The position numbers and the translations under genes are program-made. From DATIXJ01 sp035518715 (GTDB taxonomy: Bacteria; Bacteroidota; Ignavibacteria; UBA10030; SZUA-254): DNA of 16,055 nucleotides. Under the pieces are notes generated by a model that did not search any database, was not told the DNA's origin, and saw only the letters and a program-made list of their open reading frames with translations. Position 1 is the stretch's first letter; each line of letters begins with the position of its first letter. Shown here in pieces: positions 7,920 through 14,775 of the stretch. The stretch is taken from assembly GCA_035518715.1 (NCBI GenBank), contig DATIXJ010000004.1:1-16055 (forward strand), given 5' to 3'.

Positions 7920-8092
7920 GAATTGTGGGCAATCGGAACCGCACTTCAAAGAATTGGCAGACTTTTCCAGAGCGCGATTTCGACCCGAAGAAGTATGAAC
8001 AATTCAACCATGAATGTCGGCTTGTCGAAATCGCAATTCCAGGCCTATCTCCAAGCACACTAGCTATCGATTGCCCACAGTCCCATAACCAT

Positions 8093-8127
8093 TTTTTACT
8101 TTTTACTTTTGACTTTTTACTCTTGAC
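8093..8127. repeat. Five tandem heptamers TTTTKAC
   Basis: Read on the plus strand: TTTTTAC, TTTTTAC, TTTTGAC, TTTTTAC, TCTTGAC, contiguous and in register. The array ends 4 bases from the stop codon of the minus-strand DGPF gene (8132). It could be a slippage-prone microsatellite or a tail region of the DGPF transcript. No stem is associated with it, so it is not a standard terminator. Confidence 0.7.
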
Positions 8128-8131
8128 GTGG

Positions 8132-8590
8132 CTATCGTGATTTCTTATGTTTGGCCAGCTGTTTGCTCACCACTGGATTCTCGGCCGCCTTCCGAACATC
8201 GGGAGGAAATTCCGAGACCTCGAAGACCTGTCGAACTTCGATGACCGCACCGCTGTCAACGTTCACAGCCGGACAACGTTTCGCCCACTCGACGGCTTCT
8301 TCTTTTGACTTCACGTCGATCATCCAGTAACCGCCGACTACTTCCTTCGCCTCGACGAAGGGACCATCGGTCACTGACGTCTGCCCTTTCTTAAAGGTCA
8401 CGCGTGCCCCCTTCAGGAGCGGATGAAGACCGTCGAGCGAGATGAGTGCTCCTGCCTGGGCAAGCTCTTCGTTGTACTTCATCATCGCCGCGACGGCATC
8501 AGCCGGCGGTGCAAAGTTTGTTTTGGCTTTCTTCTCCGGGGGTGCATCCGGCTGGTATTCCGGGGGAATCATAAACATCATGAAACGCAT
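8132..8590 (-). CDS. DGPF-domain (YCII-related) protein, second copy
   Basis: A 152-residue protein starting MRFMMFMIPPEYQPD, with the name-giving DGPF motif at residues 75-78, followed by the typical E-x-K-E-x-x-GGYWMIDV strand. DGPF/YCII-related proteins adopt a ferredoxin-like dimeric fold and are the most frequent genomic partners of ECF42 sigma factors; their reaction is unknown. An in-frame ATG three codons earlier (8599) is disfavoured because the AAAGGA site would touch it. From 8590 the same site sits 8 bases away and the N-terminus fits the family. The lysine-rich C-terminal tail (about residues 130-152) is longer than in the other copy. It lies 60 bases after DGPF copy 1 on the same strand. 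Confidence 0.9.
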   Translation of the reverse strand: MRFMMFMIPPEYQPDAPPEKKAKTNFAPPADAVAAMMKYNEELAQAGALISLDGLHPLLKGARVTFKKGQTSVTDGPFVEAKEVVGGYWMIDVKSKEEAVEWAKRCPAVNVDSGAVIEVRQVFEVSEFPPDVRKAAENPVVSKQLAKHKKSR

Positions 8591-8650
8591 ACTGACCATC
8601 CTTTCAAGAGGGTTTGTGAACCGTTATTGCGCATACGCACCGATCTCAGA

Positions 8651-9016
8651 TTACTTCGGCTGCGGCATTTCCATTTCCTGGATCGGGCGGACTTCAATGC
8701 TTCCCACGAGCGAACCAGGAATCTTTGCTGCGATCTGAATCGCATGATTCAGATCTTTCGCGTCGATCAGGTAATAACCCCCGAGCTGCTCCTTGGTCTC
8801 GGCAAAGGGACCATCTGTTGCGGAAAGCTTCCCATTCCGTACCCTCACCGTAGTCGCAGTATTCGTGGGCTGGAGCGGATTTCCCGCAATGAAATTTCCC
8901 GACCTGATGATGCCTTCGGTGAATGCAAAATAATCGGCCGACATTTTCCCCATTTCTTCTTTTGGCATCGTGCGCCACTGGGACTCGTCGCTGTAGATCA
9001 AACAAAGGTATTTCAT
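8651..9016 (-). CDS. DGPF-domain (YCII-related) protein, first copy
   Basis: A 121-residue protein starting MKYLCLIYSDE, with DGPF at residues 68-71, then FAETKEQLGGYYLIDAKDL and a final strand GSIEVRPI, the canonical layout of the family. Size is typical. A strong AAGGAG site lies 7 bases before the ATG. It is the first gene after the sigma factor gene, with 86 bases between them that contain an ECF42-like promoter, so it is the most likely direct target of that sigma factor. Sequence identity with DGPF copy 2 is low outside the motif region, so the pair is not a recent duplication. Biochemical function is unknown; roles in small-molecule turnover have been suggested only from the fold and partners. 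Confidence 0.93.
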   Translation of the reverse strand: MKYLCLIYSDESQWRTMPKEEMGKMSADYFAFTEGIIRSGNFIAGNPLQPTNTATTVRVRNGKLSATDGPFAETKEQLGGYYLIDAKDLNHAIQIAAKIPGSLVGSIEVRPIQEMEMPQPK

Positions 9017-9065
9017 AATTCACTCCTTACGAAATTGATTGTGGAATTCATGGATTCAAGAGGTA

Positions 9066-9092
9066 GTCGAATGAGAGGGGAAGAATTCGACA
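9066..9092 (-). promoter_or_regulatory. Predicted ECF42-type promoter of the DGPF genes
   Basis: On the minus strand TGTCGA (9092 down to 9087) is followed after 17 bases by CGAC (9069 down to 9066), 50 bases before the ATG of DGPF copy 1. As I recall, promoters of ECF42 sigma factors carry TGTCGA at -35 and CGA(T/A)C-like bases at -10. The match here and its place directly between the sigma gene and its partner gene support the assignment. The exact -10 consensus and spacer are from memory, so the match is suggestive rather than proven. Confidence 0.6.
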
Positions 9093-9102
9093 CACCTGAA
9101 AA

Positions 9103-10359
9103 TTACTCTGAATTTAATTCTCCGAGCCGTTTTTCGAGGTATCTGCGCTCGGGTGTCTGCGTTGTGAGATAGAGAGCCCGCGTATAGGATTTCTTCGCAT
9201 CATCGGCCTTTCCAAGCCGGCGACAAAGATCGGCACGGGCGGCGTGCGCCAGATGATACTCCTTCAGGTCGCCGCGTGCCAGAATCGCCTCCACGAGAGC
9301 GAGTCCTGCCACAGGCCCGTCCCGCATTGCAACAGCGACGGCGCGGTTCAGCTCGACGACAGGTGAAGGGGCGGCTTGGAGGAGCAGATCGTACAATGCG
9401 ACAATCTGCGCCCAATCGGTTTCCGGGGCACTCGGAGCTTCAGCATGAACCGCGGAGATCGCCGCCTGGATGGTGTACGATCCAAAATGTCCGCCGGCTA
9501 GCGCGCGTTCGACAAGTCCGACCCCCTCCGTAATGAGATTCCGGTTCCACGCTGATCTGTCCTGGTCTTCAAGAAGGATCAGGTCTCCTTCAATCGAGGT
9601 GCGCGCCAAGCGCCTCGACTCGTGGAGGAGCATCAATGCAAGAAGTCCGGCCACCTCGGGCTCGGGAAGGAGGTCCATGACAAGCCGGCCGAGACGGATG
9701 GCTTCGCAGGAGAGATCGGGACGCGTGAGCGCGGCACCCGACGACGCAGAATACCCCTCGTTGAAGACAAGATAGATGACATGAAGGACCGCGTCCAGAC
9801 GTTCGGGGAGATCGTCCTTCGAGGGAACCTGGTAGGGAATTCGCGCATCGCGGATTTTCCCTTTCGCGCGCACGATGCGCTGAGCGAGCGTCGGCGGGCT
9901 GGTAAGATACGCGCGCGCGATTTCTTCGGTCGTGAGGCCGCAGACCTCGCGGAGCGTGAGCGCAATGCGCGCATCCTCCGCAAGCGCCGGGTGGCAACAG
10001 GTAAAGACCAGCCGGAGCTGATCATCCTCCACAGCGTCGTCCATCCGGTCAGTGGGATCGCTCGATTCCGCGACGAGCTGTTCGATGTGCCCGGAGTTCA
10101 CCGCATCGAACCGTGCACCGCGCCGGAGGGCATCAATGGCTTTGAACCGACCAGCCGAAATGAGCCAGGAACGCGGATTGTGCGGAACCCCCACTATCTC
10201 CCATTGTTCAATCGCGGCGGCGAAGGCATCGTGCATTGCCTCTTCGGCGATCTCGAAATCGCCGAGAAGACGAATCAACGTGGCAAGCATCCGCCGTGAT
10301 TCGGCGCGATAGATGCCATCCACCAATTCGTGAATATGACCGTCGCTGGTCACTTCCAT
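9103..10359 (-). CDS. ECF42-type RNA polymerase sigma factor with C-terminal TPR region
   Basis: A 418-residue protein, about twice the length of a plain ECF sigma factor. Sigma region 2 spans about residues 17-80 (AEEAMHDAFAAAIEQW and NPRSWLISAGRFKAIDALRR). Region 4 with its helix-turn-helix spans about 112-172 (LRLVFTCCHP, REVCGLTTEEIA, PPTLAQRIVRAKGKIR). Next comes a conserved middle block with YLVFNEGYSAS (196-206), and then helical TPR-like units from about 315 to the end (VVELNRAVAVAMRDGP, ARADLCRRLGKADDA). This architecture defines the ECF42 group (DUF6596 proteins), which lack anti-sigma factors; the C-terminal TPR part is thought to regulate activity. No anti-sigma gene is nearby, as expected. 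The open frame reaches a TTG at 10398, but that has no ribosome site. The ATG at 10359 gives the usual family length and is preceded by AAAGG, though only about 4 bases away, so the start is fairly but not fully secure. Confidence 0.93.
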   Translation of the reverse strand: MEVTSDGHIHELVDGIYRAESRRMLATLIRLLGDFEIAEEAMHDAFAAAIEQWEIVGVPHNPRSWLISAGRFKAIDALRRGARFDAVNSGHIEQLVAESSDPTDRMDDAVEDDQLRLVFTCCHPALAEDARIALTLREVCGLTTEEIARAYLTSPPTLAQRIVRAKGKIRDARIPYQVPSKDDLPERLDAVLHVIYLVFNEGYSASSGAALTRPDLSCEAIRLGRLVMDLLPEPEVAGLLALMLLHESRRLARTSIEGDLILLEDQDRSAWNRNLITEGVGLVERALAGGHFGSYTIQAAISAVHAEAPSAPETDWAQIVALYDLLLQAAPSPVVELNRAVAVAMRDGPVAGLALVEAILARGDLKEYHLAHAARADLCRRLGKADDAKKSYTRALYLTTQTPERRYLEKRLGELNSE

Positions 10360-10798
10360 TTCGCCTTTGCTCTTCTGAGCGTTCGGACGGATTATCAATA
10401 TAGGATAATTGCTCAGAGCGCAAAATCACACACGGACCGGATCAATATCAGGAAGTAGAAATGCGTTTGGTTAACCTCCGGATATGAATGATCGCACGCG
10501 CACATGCCGGCAAGTACGGATTCCCTTCTTTTCATTCAACATCACAAAAGAGAACTTCGCAGTCAATAAATTTGTTGATGCTTCCGTGGATATACACTCA
10601 CACTGTCGAAGAAGCGGCTCCAGCGACTGATTTTTCGCGAAACGCAAATGTTGATTTAAAAAGAAAATATGTGTATACTGAGGCATCATTTTCGTGGGGT
10701 AAGGTTCATTCTTCCGTAGTGGTGAGATTTTCAACACGCCGCGGATCTCCGTCGTGTCGAGAGAATTACTTATCATACAATCACTTAGGAGCGTTCTT
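10360..10798. other. Divergent regulatory region between sigma factor and oxidase operon
   Basis: About 440 bases with no credible gene; open frames on either strand here have no recognisable motifs and run across the promoter and start of the next gene. Contents: an inverted repeat ATTATC/GATAAT at 10391-10409 just upstream of the sigma gene start, a sigma-70-like promoter at 10651-10679 pointing right, a possible leader hairpin at 10734-10757 (ACACG and CGTGT arms with an inner CGG/CCG pair), and the ribosome site TTAGGAG of the cupredoxin gene at 10785-10791. Confidence 0.6.
10651..10679 (+). promoter_or_regulatory. Predicted sigma-70-type promoter of the oxidase operon
   Basis: TTGATT at 10651-10656, a 17-base AT-rich spacer, and TATACT at 10674-10679: each box differs from the classical TTGACA/TATAAT by one or two bases and the spacing is ideal. 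Transcription would start near 10686, leaving a leader of about 113 bases before the cupredoxin gene. If the host uses a Bacteroidota-type primary sigma factor, the consensus would differ and this call would weaken. Confidence 0.55.
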
Positions 10799-11509
10799 AT
10801 GTTCAAGCAACTTCGGGCAGTTTACAGCGTTCTTCTTCTCTCCGCAGTTTTCACTTCACTCAGCTTCGCAGGAACCATCACCGGGAAAGTCAGCTTCAAG
10901 GGCGCAAAGCCCGCAATCACCATGATCAAGATGAATGCAGACACGAAATGTGTCTCAATGCATCATGGCAAAGACGTTCCTTCGGAGATGGTGATCGTCA
11001 ATTCGAATAACACACTGAAGGATGTTTTCATACACATCACGAAAGGTCTGGAAGGAAAGAAATTCCCGACTCCGACCGCAAAAGTCACTCTGACACAGGA
11101 AGGATGCATGTACCATCCTCACGTGTTTGGCATGATGGCAAACCAGCCGCTGGAGATCGTCAATGCCGATCCGACGCTGCATAACATACATGCCCTTCCG
11201 AAGAACAGCAAACAATTCAACATCGCCCAACCGATACAGAACTCACGCCGGACCGAGACATTTGACAAGCCGGAGGTCATGGTAAAGCTCAAATGCGATG
11301 TGCACAGCTGGATGGCTGCGTACGTCGGAGTTCTCGACAATCCCTTCTATGCCGTTACCGACGACAAAGGAGATTTCACGATCAAGAATCTTCCTGCAGG
11401 AACCTATACCGTCGAAGCATGGCATGAGAAGTACGGCACGCAGACCATGAATATCACGGTTGGCGCATCGGACACGAAAACAGCCGACTTTACGATGGGC
11501 GGTCAATAA
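10799..11509 (+). CDS. Exported cupredoxin-like protein with carboxypeptidase-regulatory-like domain
   Basis: A 236-residue exported protein. The signal peptide is residues 1-24, with likely cleavage after LSFA. A first beta-sandwich holds a plausible mononuclear copper site: His128 or His131 (LHNIHAL) plus Cys166, His169 and Met172 in KCDVHSWM, the plastocyanin/azurin-like C-x2-H-x2-M pattern. The last 55 residues (DDKGDFTIKNLPAGTYTVEAWHEKYG) form a typical carboxypeptidase-regulatory-like (CarboxypepD_reg) domain. Similar proteins are annotated as methylamine utilisation or plastocyanin-like. An earlier in-frame start at 10754 exists, but the TTAGGAG site 7 bases before 10799 and the signal peptide fix this one. 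As first gene of the oxidase operon it may pass electrons to CuA or help copper delivery; both are inference. His55-His56 and Cys103 are further possible metal ligands. Confidence 0.88.
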   Translation: MFKQLRAVYSVLLLSAVFTSLSFAGTITGKVSFKGAKPAITMIKMNADTKCVSMHHGKDVPSEMVIVNSNNTLKDVFIHITKGLEGKKFPTPTAKVTLTQEGCMYHPHVFGMMANQPLEIVNADPTLHNIHALPKNSKQFNIAQPIQNSRRTETFDKPEVMVKLKCDVHSWMAAYVGVLDNPFYAVTDDKGDFTIKNLPAGTYTVEAWHEKYGTQTMNITVGASDTKTADFTMGGQ

Positions 11510-11573
11510 CCGGGACATCCTGATCCCCGGCCGTCAATCATCCATTCCTCAACGTTGAAAAGAGACCTTTGCT

Positions 11574-13355
11574 ATGAGTAACTCTGGCAACACTCATGTG
11601 GTGAGTGCTGAACTACATCCTCCCCTGCACGCACATGAGGAACATTCATTCTGGAGAAAATACATTTTCTCCACGGATCACAAAGTCATCGGGATACAAT
11701 ACGGGCTGACGAGCCTGATTTTCCTCTTCTTCGGATTTACACTGATGATGATCATGCGCTGGCAGCTCGCGTATCCGGGGCAGGCAGTACCGATCATCGG
11801 CAGGCTGCTTGGCGACGACCGGGCGCCCGACGGCGTCATCCTGCCGGAATTCTACAACCAGCTCGGTGCGATGCACGGGACGATCATGGTTTTTCTCGGC
11901 GTTGTGCCCCTCGCGGTCGGTGCATTCGGGAATTATGTGATGCCGCTGCAGATCGGTGCACCGGACATGGCATTCCCGAAACTCAACATGACGAGTTACT
12001 GGGTCTATTTCACCGGCGGTGTGGTCATGCTCGCGAGCTTCTTCGTCCCCGGCGGCGCGGCAAACTCCGGCTGGACATCGTATCCCCCGCTTTCCGATAT
12101 TGCCACGATGGGGCAAACGATGTGGCTTATCGGGATGGTTTTCCTGATCACCTCCTCACTCCTTGGATCCGTCAACTTTATCGTCACGATACTCCAGCTC
12201 CGGACAAAGGGATTGTCGTTCATGCGGCTTCCTTTTTTCGTCTGGGCACAGTTCGTGACGTCGTTCCTCCTGCTTCTTGCCTTCCCGCCGCTCGAAGCGG
12301 CAGGGGTTCTTCAGCTGATGGACCGCGTTGCGGGAACAAGCTTCTTTCTTCCGTCGGGACTTGTGGTGAGCGGACAACCGCTGCCGAACACCGGGGGCGG
12401 AAGCCCGTTATTGTGGCAGCATCTCTTCTGGTTCCTGGCCCACCCTGAGGTGTATGTTCTGATTCTCCCGGCTCTCGGCATTGTCGCAGAAGTTATAGCC
12501 AATAACACACGCAAACCGCTGTGGGGTTACAAATCGCTGGTGTATGCCGCGGTGTTTCTTGGGTTCATGTCGTTCATCGTCTGGGCACATCATATGTTCC
12601 TGACAGGCATGGGAACGGCGATCAGCGCATTCTTCCAGACAACAACGATGATCATCTCGATTCCGTCGGTGATCATCCTTTCGGCGCTCTTTATCTCACT
12701 GTACGGGGCTTCGATCAGATTCAACACGCCGATGCTCTTTGCTCTGGCGTTTCTGCCGATGTTCGGGATTGGCGGGCTCACCGGACTCCCGTTAGGACTT
12801 GCGACATCGGATATCGCACTTCACGATACGTATTACGTCATCGGTCACTTCCATTACGTGGTGGCGCCCGGAACAATCTTCGGCCTGTTTGCAGGAATCT
12901 ATTACTGGTATCCGAAAGTTACCGGCAAAACGATGAACGAAACACTCGGAAAGATTCATTTTTGGGGTTCGTTTGTCTGCATGAATTTCATTTTCTTCCC
13001 GATGCTGATCCAGGGACTCGCGGGTGTTTCGCGGCGGCTTTATGATGGCGGCCAGCAATATGCCCACGCGCAGGGAGTTCTTCACCTCAATGTCGTGATG
13101 TCCGTTGCGGCCTGGGTGATGGCGCTTTTCCAGCTCTTCTTCATCGTGAACTTCTTCCTGAGTCTGAAGACCGGCAAGAAAGCGGAGACGAACCACTGGC
13201 ATGCCACGACACTGGAATGGTCGGCGGCTCCGACGCCGCCGGTACCGCACGGGAATTTCGTAACGATCCCGGAAGTCTACCGCGGTCCGTACGAATACAG
13301 CGTCCCGGGTCACGCAAAAGATTTCACACCACAAAACGAACTTGTCAAGGCATAG
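11574..13355 (+). CDS. coxA: Cytochrome c oxidase subunit I (A-type haem-copper oxidase)
   Basis: The 593-residue catalytic subunit, which reduces O2 to water and pumps protons across the inner membrane. Haem a ligands are His101 and His427, haem a3 ligand His425, CuB ligands His290, His339 and His340, with the cross-linking Tyr294 in AHPEVYVL. The Mg-site HD pair is His417-Asp418. The D channel is complete: Asn120, Asp131, Asn138 and Glu292, which places it in the A1 subgroup. In contrast, the K channel is changed: ungapped alignment of MIISIPSVIILS with the canonical MIIAVPTGIKVF puts Ile368 at the lysine, and Ala305 replaces the serine after HPEVY. There are at least 12 membrane helices, with a hydrophilic tail of about 60 residues. 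The stop lies 4 bases before the subunit III ATG. Identity is certain; the K-channel change is discussed as a finding. Confidence 0.98.
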   Translation: MSNSGNTHVVSAELHPPLHAHEEHSFWRKYIFSTDHKVIGIQYGLTSLIFLFFGFTLMMIMRWQLAYPGQAVPIIGRLLGDDRAPDGVILPEFYNQLGAMHGTIMVFLGVVPLAVGAFGNYVMPLQIGAPDMAFPKLNMTSYWVYFTGGVVMLASFFVPGGAANSGWTSYPPLSDIATMGQTMWLIGMVFLITSSLLGSVNFIVTILQLRTKGLSFMRLPFFVWAQFVTSFLLLLAFPPLEAAGVLQLMDRVAGTSFFLPSGLVVSGQPLPNTGGGSPLLWQHLFWFLAHPEVYVLILPALGIVAEVIANNTRKPLWGYKSLVYAAVFLGFMSFIVWAHHMFLTGMGTAISAFFQTTTMIISIPSVIILSALFISLYGASIRFNTPMLFALAFLPMFGIGGLTGLPLGLATSDIALHDTYYVIGHFHYVVAPGTIFGLFAGIYYWYPKVTGKTMNETLGKIHFWGSFVCMNFIFFPMLIQGLAGVSRRLYDGGQQYAHAQGVLHLNVVMSVAAWVMALFQLFFIVNFFLSLKTGKKAETNHWHATTLEWSAAPTPPVPHGNFVTIPEVYRGPYEYSVPGHAKDFTPQNELVKA

Positions 13356-13359
13356 GACG

Positions 13360-13944
13360 ATGGATATTCCCTATACAATACAACCGCGCCAGGAAACGGG
13401 GCTCTTCAATGCGAAGATGGGCATATGGCTTTTTCTCGCATCGGAAGTGATGCTGTTCGGCGCTCTGTTCACCACATATATACTGCTTCGCGTGGGCTCT
13501 CCGGAATGGCCCCGCGGCGAGCTGGACATACCCCTCGCAACGGCAAACACCGCAATTCTCATCACTTCGAGTATCACGATGGTCATGGCGTGGGCATCGC
13601 TCATGATGAAAAAGTTCGGCAGATTCCGGCTGTATCTCGGCGCGACGATCCTTCTCGGGGTAGCATTTCTTGTCCTGAAGGGATTTGAATACGCGCACCA
13701 CTTTCAGACGGGGGAGATTCCGAGCAAGAACACTTTCTTTGGAATTTATTTTACACTTACGGGATTACACGGGCTGCATGTGATTGGAGGGCTGATCGTG
13801 AACTCCTATTTCTGGAGCTTCGGCAGCAAGATGTGGAAGACGCAGCCCGATCGTTTTACCAACAGGATAGAGGTTGCGGGGCTCTACTGGCATTTTGTGG
13901 ATCTCGTCTGGATTTTTCTCTTTCCCGTTCTGTATCTCTTATAG
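13360..13944 (+). CDS. coxC: Cytochrome c oxidase subunit III
   Basis: A 194-residue five-helix form of subunit III, which lacks the first two helices of the seven-helix mitochondrial type, as is common in bacterial quinol and caa3-type oxidases. Signatures are KMGIWLFLASEVMLFG with Glu29, TANTAILITSSITM, LKGFEYAHHF with Glu110, TGLHGLHVIGG and the C-terminal YWHFVDLVWIFLFPVLYLL. It stabilises subunit I and its D-channel proton uptake. A TTG at 13342 extends the frame into coxA, but the ATG at 13360 has AAGG/TAGGA upstream and the expected N-terminus. Spacing is 4 bases after coxA and 12 before the subunit IV gene, so they are co-transcribed. Confidence 0.96.
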   Translation: MDIPYTIQPRQETGLFNAKMGIWLFLASEVMLFGALFTTYILLRVGSPEWPRGELDIPLATANTAILITSSITMVMAWASLMMKKFGRFRLYLGATILLGVAFLVLKGFEYAHHFQTGEIPSKNTFFGIYFTLTGLHGLHVIGGLIVNSYFWSFGSKMWKTQPDRFTNRIEVAGLYWHFVDLVWIFLFPVLYLL

Positions 13945-13956
13945 AAAGGAACCGTG

Positions 13957-14277
13957 ATGGACGCCTCCCATACACATGACGCCGACATCAAAGCCCACGT
14001 ACGCAAATATGTCGTGGTCTTCATCGCCCTCCTTGCGCTCACACTGATCACTGTCACGGTCTCGTATCTTCACCTGGAGATCGGTCTTGCGATTACTGTG
14101 GCACTCATCATCGCCGCGGTCAAGGGCTCCCTGGTCGCCAGTTACTTCATGCACCTCATTTCAGAGCGTAAGGCCATTTATGCGACGCTCCTCCTGACGC
14201 TCGTTTTCTTTGTGGTATTGATGTGGCTGCCAATCTTCGCCCACTCCGATCCAATCATCAACAAAAATGTCCCTTAA
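13957..14277 (+). CDS. Cytochrome c oxidase subunit IV (CtaF-like)
   Basis: A 106-residue protein with three membrane helices and the family core VKGSLVASYFMHL (about residues 55-67), matching prokaryotic cytochrome c oxidase subunit IV (COX4_pro/CtaF). The N-terminal tail is His- and Asp-rich (MDASHTHDADIKAHVRKY). A GTG one codon earlier (13954) is only 3 bases from the AAGGA site, whereas the ATG at 13957 is 6 bases away and preferred. This small subunit is thought to help assembly or stability and is not catalytic. It overlaps the next small gene by 11 bases. Confidence 0.9.
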   Translation: MDASHTHDADIKAHVRKYVVVFIALLALTLITVTVSYLHLEIGLAITVALIIAAVKGSLVASYFMHLISERKAIYATLLLTLVFFVVLMWLPIFAHSDPIINKNVP

Positions 14278-14473
14278 AGCATTTCACATATTTTTCATCG
14301 GATGCGCGGAGATCCTTGCTCTGGGAAGCGGAGCGCTGGCTATCGTTTCGTATGCGGAAAGCCACAATGTGCTTTCGCTCATCGCCGGGATCGGCTCAGT
14401 CATTGCCGCAATCGGGCTGATCATTTATGGGATCCTGTTCCTGAAAAAACTCAAAGGTGTGAGCTTTTTATGA
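14267..14473 (+). CDS. Small two-helix membrane protein in the oxidase operon
   Basis: A 68-residue hydrophobic protein with two membrane helices (about residues 6-27 and 33-56) and a basic C-terminus (LKKLKG). I do not recognise a family. It is credible as a gene because it is sandwiched by overlaps: its ATG lies 11 bases inside subunit IV and its stop overlaps the next ATG as ATGA. No ribosome site is visible, so translation probably depends on ribosomes finishing subunit IV. It may be an accessory oxidase subunit or an assembly factor. An alternative is a spurious frame, but its perfect packing argues against that. Confidence 0.72.
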   Translation: MSLKAFHIFFIGCAEILALGSGALAIVSYAESHNVLSLIAGIGSVIAAIGLIIYGILFLKKLKGVSFL

Positions 14474-14775
14474 ATCGCCTGTGGATACTTCTTCTTGCGA
14501 TTCTGGCGGTCCTCGTCACAGCAACCCCGTCAGCAGCATGCCCTGTCTGTTTCGGAGCTCAGGATTCTCCCATGACCGCCGGCATGAACATGGCAATCCT
14601 GTCGATGCTCGGCATCATCGGATTTGTGCTGTCAGGATTTGTGGGATTCTTCTTCTTCATCCGCCATCGATACAGGACGCATCAGCGGATGATGTCCAAT
14701 TCGGCATTTGTGAGCGGGGACGGATCGCTCAATCTGAAAAATGAAAAAGGAGTAATGGAATGGAACAATATTTAG
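14470..14775 (+). CDS. Small exported or membrane protein with CPVC motif
   Basis: A 101-residue protein with an N-terminal signal-like helix (residues 2-21), then a CPVCFGAQDSPM segment with Cys24 and Cys27, a second helix at about 43-64, and a basic and polar C-terminal tail. The first helix would place the Cys pair outside the cytoplasm, where it could hold copper or cycle as a dithiol. Small CPVCFGA-type proteins occur beside oxidase genes in other bacteria as far as I recall, without a known role. The start is coupled to the previous gene (ATGA). The end overlaps coxB by 16 bases, and the coxB ribosome site lies inside this gene. A link to CuA assembly is an inference from the neighbour. 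Confidence 0.8.
   Translation: MNRLWILLLAILAVLVTATPSAACPVCFGAQDSPMTAGMNMAILSMLGIIGFVLSGFVGFFFFIRHRYRTHQRMMSNSAFVSGDGSLNLKNEKGVMEWNNI

Larger units (their letters stand above)
7725..8131. other. Gene-free stretch with repeats between VOC and DGPF genes
   Basis: About 400 bases without a convincing gene. Open frames cross it on both strands, but their translations match no family I recognise and depend on the repeats. It contains a GC-rich palindrome (7753-7767), two copies of an 8-base-arm palindrome 105 bases apart (7788-7814 and 7893-7919), and five tandem heptamers (8093-8127). The remaining sequence, 7920-8090, shows nothing I can assign. No TGTCGA-type ECF42 promoter was found facing the VOC gene here. 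Confidence 0.6.

Noticed and set aside
7725..7949. N-terminal extension of the VOC protein by 75 residues.
   Set aside because: The extension is Lys-rich, made largely of the palindromic repeats, and matches no family; the ATG at 7724 has a ribosome site and fits the family start.
10360..10398. TTG start giving the sigma factor 13 extra residues.
   Set aside because: No ribosome site precedes the TTG and the extra residues are not conserved-looking; the ATG at 10359 gives the usual family length.
10604..10627. TGTCGA followed by CGAC on the plus strand upstream of the oxidase operon, as a second ECF42 promoter.
   Set aside because: The spacer is 14 bases against 17 at the convincing site, and a better sigma-70-type promoter lies between it and the gene.
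10755..10760. Another TGTCGA just upstream of the cupredoxin gene.
   Set aside because: No CGA-type -10 element follows at 15-18 bases.
10471..10806. Open frames on both strands between the sigma gene and the oxidase operon.
   Set aside because: No recognisable motif, no ribosome site, and they cross a good promoter and the start of the next gene.
11511..11535. CCGGG/CCCGG inverted repeat between the cupredoxin gene and coxA as a terminator.
   Set aside because: No T-run follows, the stem is only 5 bases with an 11-base loop, and the genes appear to form one operon.
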